DNA of 64,000 nucleotides, taken from Achatina immaculata. Taxonomy: Eukaryota; Mollusca; Gastropoda; Stylommatophora; Achatinidae. The notes below the pieces were generated by a model, which was not told where the DNA came from, did not search any database, and saw only the letters and a list, made by a program, of their open reading frames with translations. Both the position numbers and the translations under genes were made by a program. The stretch lies in assembly GCA_009760885.1 (NCBI GenBank), contig CM019691.1, forward strand, positions 28,147,314-28,211,313, read 5' to 3'. Of this stretch, positions 52,001-61,000 are shown one piece after another. Every line of letters starts with the position of its first letter. Within the stretch, counting starts at the first letter, position 1.

Positions 52001-55000
52001 GGATTCTGCTGAAGTTTTCCACCCGTCTTTGCATCTGCTCCTCTTCTGATGTTACTACCTTACCTTCCTTGTTTTTGATGGGCTTTTCTATCCTACATGG
52101 TCTATTTGCTAACTTCTTGGTGATTTCACACAGAGCTCTCATATTGTTTTTACCAGCTGTCTCTTCTGCTTGTCCTGTCATATTATCAAAATAGGCTTGT
52201 CTGTCTCTCTTTACACTTTTCCTAACCTCTTTATGGGCCAAATTGTATTCTGTCTGAGCTGAGGCCTTTGCTGCTTTTGTTTTACTATCATTTATTTTTG
52301 CTTTCATTTCTGTCCTTCCGTTTATCTTCTTCAATGTTTCCAATGTAATCCATTCCTTGTGCTGAGGTTTCTTAAATCCCACCGTCTCTTCACATGATTT
52401 TGCTCCACATTTCTTTAGGATTATTCCACACAGTGTTCACATCTAGTGTATCTTCTTTGTATAACTCCTGCAGAACCTGAAATCTGTTGCTCAGTTTCAG
52501 TTTGAAGTTCTTTGCGATTTCTAGGTCTTCCATCAGTACCATATTATATCTTTTTCTTGTCATGTCTGTTTTGTGATGCTTCTTCAGTTTCATTCTCAGT
52601 TTAGCTATCAGTAGGTGGTGGTCAGAAGCTACATCTGCACCTCGTTTCACTCTGACATCTTGCAATGTTCTGTGATAGATTCTACTGATACAAATATGGT
52701 CTATCTGGTTCTCAGTGACATGATCTAGTGATAGCCACGTGGCTTTGTGTATAGTTTTATGTGGAAATATACTTCCTCCAATGACAAGGTTGTTGAGCAT
52801 GCACAGATTTGCTAGCCTTTCTCCATTTTCATTCATTATTCCTAATCCATTTTGACCCATTACTTTCTCATAACCTGTATTGATTTTATCTACCTTTGCA
52901 TTGATGTACCCCATTAGAACTGTTATGTGTTTCTTGCCTTGTTGGTCTAGGATTTCCGACAATGTGTTGTAGAATTTATCCTTTACTACCTCTTCTGCAT
53001 CATTTATTGGTGCATATACCTGGATGATATTCAACTTAATATCCTTCTTCTTTGTTGAGAACCAGGCTGTAATTATCCTTGAGCTAACTGCCTCCCAGCT
53101 CATCAATGCTCTCTGGGACACTCTGGATAGTGTTAGTGTCACACCCTCTGAGTGTGCTGCATCTGGATTTTGGTGACCTGAAAATAAGATTGTCTCCCCT
53201 GTTGCTAGTCTAAGCTTACCTGTTCCTGTCCAGTGTGTTTTAGCTCAGCCCCAGTATCTTTATATTATATCTATTCATTTCTCTAGCCATCATGGCAGCC
53301 TCTCCATTTTCATACACTGTTCCAACATTCCAACATGCAATGTAAAAGGTGTTCTGGTACTCAGTTGGGATATCGGTTCTGCAGCTTCCTTTCAGCTTTG
53401 ACTGCACAACGTCATGCGCTCTGTTATCAGAGTCCCTTCCTTTTCCAAGATAAAGTTTCCTGGTTTTCCTCTCCGTGTTTTTGTAATGCTCCGTTTTTTT
53501 TTTTTTAACAGAGAACAGGTTGTTGGCCTATCCCCCAACCTCCCTAGTTGCCTCTTACGACAAGCATGGAAGGTGGCAGTGGTTCTATTCTTTTCTCTCC
53601 AGGGGCCCCAGTAACCACACGGGGGATTTGTCAGATTAGAGACTGATATTGTAAAGTAAGAACAAGTAAAATGGAAATAATTCACTTGTCAGATTAGACA
53701 CTGATAGCACACAGCTGAACATGTGAACTTGAGGCTTACCTGCCCACATCATTAGCAGTTTTCCTGTCTGGATCTGGAGGGATATCATCGCAGAGGGAGC
53801 TTGTATCTTCTGCCTTCTGCTGTACATGCACTTTTTGAAGTATGTCATCTTGCTGACCAGAAACTGCTGGGGACTGTCTTTTGTTTTCTGGTGTTTTTTT
53901 GCCAGATGATCCTGGTGTCCTTCGCCCTTCTGATAACTTATCCTGCGTACTTGTTTTCGTGGTACTGCCAAATATATCATCTAGAATATCTTGATTTTCT
54001 TGTCTTCTTGGCCGCCTTCCCCTCTCCTGAGGTTTTGGTTTAGCTGCTGCATTATCTTCCATTAGAAAATCCAAAAGTGAGAAATCTTGACTTGCCTTTT
54101 CTTTCTCTGAAGACTTTTTGTCCAGTGGTGACTGTTTTCCTGATGTCGGCGTCTTCTGACCTGTAGGGGTCTTACGTCCTGTTGGGGTATTTCTGCTATC
54201 TTCCTTAAACCTAACACCAGGGGATCCATTTCTTTGTTTAGATTCAGGACTTTGAGCTCCTCCATGTACATTCTTGCCATTTGGTGTCTTTCGCCACTTT
54301 TGTTCCTTATCATTGTAGCCAAGGTACTCATCCACCTCTTGAGCAGCTGCAGACCGACTCCGACCAAAGAGGTCAAGTGTGGGAGTTGTTCGTTTTACTC
54401 TGTCTTCAGTCTCCTTCTGGTAAGATGGTGATGTCCTGTGGTGCTCGTCATGTGGTGGTGGTGTCTTTTTATCACCCACTTTACTCCTAGTTTGTGGCTT
54501 AGGTCTGAAGAAAGTATTTAAAATTCAACATTTATTTCACTGGACTTAATGTGTGTATTCCTAATATTCATGTTAAAACTGGACATAATTCAAGATTTCC
54601 GGGTTTAAATAATTTATAATTACAACAATTTCAAGAAGATGCAAATTAATCATTTTATCTCAAATCTGTAGGTCATTGTTTAAATTCAGAGATAAAGGAT
54701 ACACTACACAAAGCCCTGTTTGCCAGCTCTTTATCCCTTGACAGATAAAGCCTATCTTTCATGCAAAACCAACATTTAGTGAAGAATGACTAGTAGGGGA
54801 AGAAAGAGAGGTGGAGGGGGGAGAAGAAAGACTTTGTCATTTTCTGACTTTCCAAAAAATCAAATTCTGCCGATGTAAAATTGTAAATACAGTATCAATC
54901 TTATTAACTCTTTCCCTGCCATCCACGATTTAGTGAAGTCTTCCTGTTAGTCTAGTGGCTGCCATCCACGTTATAGCGAGGTTTGTTTCGTTGCAGCGTA

Positions 55001-58000
55001 AAACCATTTAACTTTTTATTGTACACAGTTTATCTGCGCATGTCTGGTGACCTTTCATAGTTCAATCCAAAGCGTGACTAACAACCGAGTGAAATTGATG
55101 TTTTTTAACTTAGAAATTTCAATATTTATTGTGATTTCAAAGGCACAAGGACATGTCCTATGACCAGAACACTGTTCCTGAATATACCCCAAGTACATCT
55201 AGACCTATTAAATGGACTGGAGAAGTAGTTATAAGGTTATTTCAGACATTATTTTAGTGAGAATGACACCACACGACGAGATCAGATGAAAATTAAAGCA
55301 GATCTGGAAATCACCGATGGTAAACATTGTACATCTAGGCATCGCCAATGGTAAGCACTACACAATTATCAGCTAAAATCATCACACTACTTCTTTTTTC
55401 CTAAAAAACTCTTCATTTATGAAATCTTCTTACATTTACAACTATTTTCATGCATAATATGTATACTTTTCACCCGTGTGGTACCCGGGATCTGCAAAGA
55501 ATAGGACCACTGTACCCTACTACGCATGATTGTAAAAGGCGACTAAGGAGGGTTCGGCATAGGGCCAGCAACCCTATCTGGTAAAAAAACTATCAGACTG
55601 CTACAGAAACAGAAGCAAGGGAAAAAACAAATGCAGGTGGAAGGAGAAAAGCGTATCAGGAAACTGAGCCCATGAAGGTTGTGGATGAAAGCCAACCACT
55701 GGAAGTCCCCAGCCCGACTGCAGACCTCCTGGAACCTAAACACAAGATGCAAATAGGCAGCTGGAATGTAAGAACACTTAACCAGACTGGAAAACTAGCA
55801 CAAACCATCAAGGAAATGCACAGATACAAACTAGACATACTAGGAATACAAGAAGCAAGATGGACAGGACAAGGCAGAAGGAAATTAACAACACAGCACA
55901 CAGAAGATACAATAATATGGTCAGGTAAAGAAGATCTTCATGAAGGAGGAGTAGCATTGATTATAACAAAAGAAGCATCAAGAGCATTGCTGAAATGGAC
56001 CCCAATAAATGAGAGATTATTATATGCACGGTTCAACTCAAGATTCACGAAGCTGTCTATTATAGTTCGTTATGCACCAACAGAAGCAGCCGAAGAGGAA
56101 TTAAAAGAAGATTTTTACAACAGCCTCCAAGCCACAGTAGAAACAATACCCAAGCATGATATGCTACTCATCTTGGGCGATTTCAATGCAAAAGTAGGTG
56201 AGGGAAATGAAGATAGAAGAAGAATCATGGGAAAAGAAGGAATCAGAGAAATAAATGAAAATGGAGAAAAACTGTGCAGTTTCTGTGAAGAAAACATGAT
56301 GACCATCGGAAGGACAATTTTCCAACATAAAAACATCCATAAGGTGACTTGGAGGTCCCCAGATAAAACCAAATCGATCATATACTAATAAATAACAAGT
56401 GGAAACGGTCACTACAAGATGTGCAAGCAAGGAAAGGAGCAGATGTAGGAAGTGATCACAACCTTCTGGTAGCAAAAATAAAACTAAAATTAAGGAAAGC
56501 CAAAATCGGAGAACACAGAAAAATACATTTTGATACAGGAAAACTGAAAGACCAGCAAACAAGGAACGAATTCTAAATAGTACTTAAGAACCGCTTCAGT
56601 GTCTTACAAGATGAAGCAGAAATGTCCATACTAGAGTTCAATAAAACACTACAGGAAACAGCAAAAGAGGTGCTGGGATATTGGAAACGGAGAAAAGAGG
56701 AATGGATAAGCAAGACCACATGGGAAAAGATAGAGCAAAGAAAAGAAATCAAGAAAAAATTACTGAACACCAAATCAGATGTGAGAGTGCAGTAAGGACA
56801 CTAAAGGGACAACTGGTCAGTGGAGAAAGAGAAAAAATTGAAAGATGTAGGGAACACTTTAACACACTACTAAACAGAACACAAGCAGCACAAACAATAG
56901 ACATACCTGAAGCAAAAACAGAACTAAACATCAATACAGGACCAATAACAATAAGTGAAGTAAAGGAGGCAATAAAGAAGCTAAAATTAGACAAGGCACC
57001 AGGTGAAGATGAAGTGACTGCTGAGATGTTGAAAGCAGATGAAACAGAAACACCAAAACAACTTTGCCGGATATTACAACAAATTTGGGATTTAGAAAAA
57101 GCTCCAGAGGAGTGGAAAACTGGTCTTATAGTAAAACTACCATAGAAGGGTGACCTCAGAGATTGCGGGAACTGGAGAGGCACTACCCTACTGCCACTCA
57201 CCAGTAAAGTATTTTGCAGAATAATCATCAACAGAATTGTACCAGCACTCGAAGGAAAACTTCAAAAAGAGCAGGCAGGATTTAGGAAAGGAAGATCATG
57301 TATAGACCACATATTTGTACTTAGACAAATATTAGAACAGGCAAATGAGTGGCATAGCACAACATATGCATTGTTTATAGATTTTGAGAAAGCCTTTGAC
57401 AGTGTCAACAGAGACGCACTGTGGAAAATCCTAAGATGGCATGGCCTCCCCCATAAGATAGTGAATGTAATCAAAGCCCTATACGAGGGTTTTCAGTGCA
57501 AAGTGATCTGTGAAGAACATACCTCCAGCAGCTTTAGGGTACAAACAGGAGTGAAGCAGGGATGTGTACTATCACCAACATTATTTATCTTGGCAATAGA
57601 CTGGTTAATGAAGGAGGCAACATCAGACAAACGCAGAGGATTACAATGAACCCTCAACACAGTGCTGGAGGACCTTGACTTTGCGGACGACATTTGTCTA
57701 CTGTCAAGCAGCCACAAAGAAATGCAAGATAAAATAAACAAGCTAACTCAGAATGCAAACAACATAGGACTAAAGATCAATGTAGGAAAGACAAAGTTAA
57801 TGAAGCAAAATGTGAACAACAAAAATGTACTCAGAGTAGATAGCAAGTTAGTGGAGGAGGTCAATGAATTTGTATACTTTGGCAGTAGAGTAGTAGAAAA
57901 TGGAGACAGCACAGAGGACATCAACAGCAGACTTACTAAAGCAAACCAGGCTTTTGTTATGCTACAGACTATATGGAAATAAAAAAAACTAAGCGTAAAG

Positions 58001-61000
58001 ACGAAAATCAGGATATTTAAGAGTAATGTTCTAAGTGTACTACTCTATGGAAGTGAATGCTGGAAAATCACCAAAACCATAGAAAACAAGTTGAATTCTT
58101 TCCAGACTAAATGTTTATGAAGAATTAGACAAATATTTTGGCCAAACACCATAAGAAATAACATCTTGTTGGCAGAGATGCAGATGAAGCCACTGACAGT
58201 AATTATTGAGGAAAGACGCTGGCGATGGTTGGGACATGTGCTCCAAATGACTGATAACTCACTACCAAAAACAGCACTAAGATGGACACCACAGGGGAAC
58301 AGAAGTAAGGATAGACAAAAAGAGACATGGAGAAGAACAACAGAGAGGATGTTGGGCAAGAGCAGAAAAAAAGGCAAAGGACAGGCATTTGTGGAAAACC
58401 CTTGCGGAAGCCCCATGTGCCCTGGGCACTTAAGGTTCAGAGAGAGAGAGAGATGTATACTTTTAAAGTGGAAATACTTTGTACATTCACTTTTACAACT
58501 ATACCACCTATACATATCAAGACCTGCACTTTTGTGTGGCACGGATGGGAACATCTACATTTTTTTTCTGTGGCACGGGAAGAGTTAAACCAGGCACAAA
58601 GCACTTTCCATTTTGTGCACCAGAAAAATAAAACGAACCTAAATGCTCAAAGACTGAAGAAAATTTGAGAATTCTGTCAATTAAACACAGATTATATGAA
58701 ATAGCATAGTAAGATGTAAATTTAATCAATCAAGTGCCGTGCTGCGTGATGTAGGCGATCATTTCTCTCCACAATTCCCTGTCTTTAGACTTGATTATGA
58801 GATCTGCCGGTCACTTTCTTCCTAGCCACACTGATAGCCCATCCAGTAAGTTCTCTCTCTGTCTTCCTCTGTCTCTTCTTCCCTCAATTTTTCCAGTTGC
58901 CACAACGTGTTCCAATTTTCCTCTTCTCAGAAAATTTCCTACAAATCTCACTTGTCTGCCTCTGATCTTTGCTGTATTTTGCCTTTTAACTTCAGCCTCT
59001 CTTAAGACTTCTTCATTGGTTTTCCAATGAAAACCAACAAAGATGTAAATTAGGAATGTTTAATAGCAATGCACAAGGTGATTCTGCTTTATGCAGATGT
59101 CATGACAAATATCTAAGTTATTTCATACTGTCGGCTGAAACCACAAGCACATTTAAATGAAGCACCAGAAGAAAATACCACCCTGAAAATGTAAACTAAA
59201 ACCAAACTCCATTTCTATCAAAAAGATTTGATGTAAATTTACCTTGATGCATCTGTTCTTTGGCGCTGAGTATGTGGTGTTGGCTTCTCTCTGGGGCTCT
59301 CTGATACTGTTTCAAGGCTCGAGTCAACAGGTGTGACTCCACGGGAACCTAAACCACAAAACTTAGAACTACAATACCTGAGTTCATGTGCATTACTTCA
59401 CAGGAACCTAGACCACATAAGTTAGAACTACAATACCTGAGTTCATGTGCATTACTTCACAGGAACCTAGACCACATAAGTTAGAACTACAATACCTGAG
59501 TTCATGCGCATTATTTCACAGGAATCTAGACCACACTAAATTAGTATCTGAGTCAGACCACACTGAGTTAGTATCTGAGTCAATGTGCATTACTCCACAA
59601 GAATCTAAACCATGTAATTTAGAACTATAGTGATTTACCACTTCAAAATGTAAAAAGTTAAGCTGGAGATGCTGTTTACTTCATGACGTCTCCTCCTCTA
59701 AATGAAAATTTGCATAACACTCAAGAAAACATAATATCATGACAGTTTTGACTGTCACTCTGTATGATAAAAGTCAAGGCAACCAAAATTGTAAAAAACC
59801 ACTGGCAAAATGAATTGAAAATAACTTGAAAATAACCATTGTTTTAATTGGATGCTCTTGTTAATACCCAAAATATTCAAAAGTAGAGTTCAGAATGATC
59901 TAACTGTATATTCCAATCAATGTTTACACCACATCTCTCTCCCTGACAAAGCAGAAACAGAATGAAGTGTTATTCAGTTTGCATGAACTTCTAAAAAGAG
60001 CTATGAAGTGGTGGAGATCATGCATGATCAAGTAAATCATTTTCTCTATACAACACATTCTCTCTATTGTTCTATTTATTATTTTTTGCATCACAATGCT
60101 TTGTTTTTCCACTACTGTTTTTTTTTTTAAAATAAACCAAACATATTTATACTTTCATCAACTGCTACACCCTGGAGACTTCACAAATTATTATTATATT
60201 ATGTGCTGTGCTAGATTGCACTGGCAATCGTGCTTGTTTATCTTGTGCGATCCTTGGTATTTAATTCAAATGCTTCTCTTCTTTCATGCCATTTGGTCAG
60301 CCCACTGAGATATTCTTCTCTTGGCCTTCCTCTCTTCCTTTTTCTTTTTTTAATTTTCCAGTCTTTGCTAAGTTCTCTAACTTCCATCTTTCATGATATA
60401 TTAAAGAAATTTTGACTGTCTTTTTCTTATAATTTTAACTAAGTTTCTGTTGGTCTGAACTTTCCCTGAAGACCTTTTCATTTGCTTTTCTGTCTGTTCA
60501 AGGTATCTGTCATTACCTTTCTCCAAAACCAGATCTATGTTGCTTCCAATTTGGCAAAACAAATGAAAAAAATGTGATATATTAACCTACTTTTTAATCA
60601 ATAAGTAAATAAAAAACACAATACTAACACACCTCTGCTTTGTTCCTTATCTCCTGTAGAGACACTGTGAAAATTTGGAGGCTGCCATTGCTCACCCTTC
60701 TGAGATCTGCAGAATGAATGACAAATATTTTTGAATGCTTTGTCCATTTTTAAGTGTTTTCTATAAAAACTGTCATAACTATGTATAGATGACCAAAGAT
60801 GGGTCCACCTTAATCTGTTCAGCTCTGAGAAGAGCATATCCATACAATGAAATACTGTATTTTTCTGCGTATGACACACACTTTTGTACTAAATTTTTGG
60901 GCTTAAAAATTAGGGGCCATGTTATACAGATAGATCAGTTTGTGTGTTTTCTGACACAGAAACAGTCAAGAAACCAACAACTGCTCAGGTCTACCAATGG

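Noticed and set aside
55471..55600. HDV-like ribozyme at the LINE-A/LINE-B 5' end
   Set aside because: Some retrotransposons carry one, but I could not lay out the five-helix double pseudoknot by eye. Only simple hairpins are supported.
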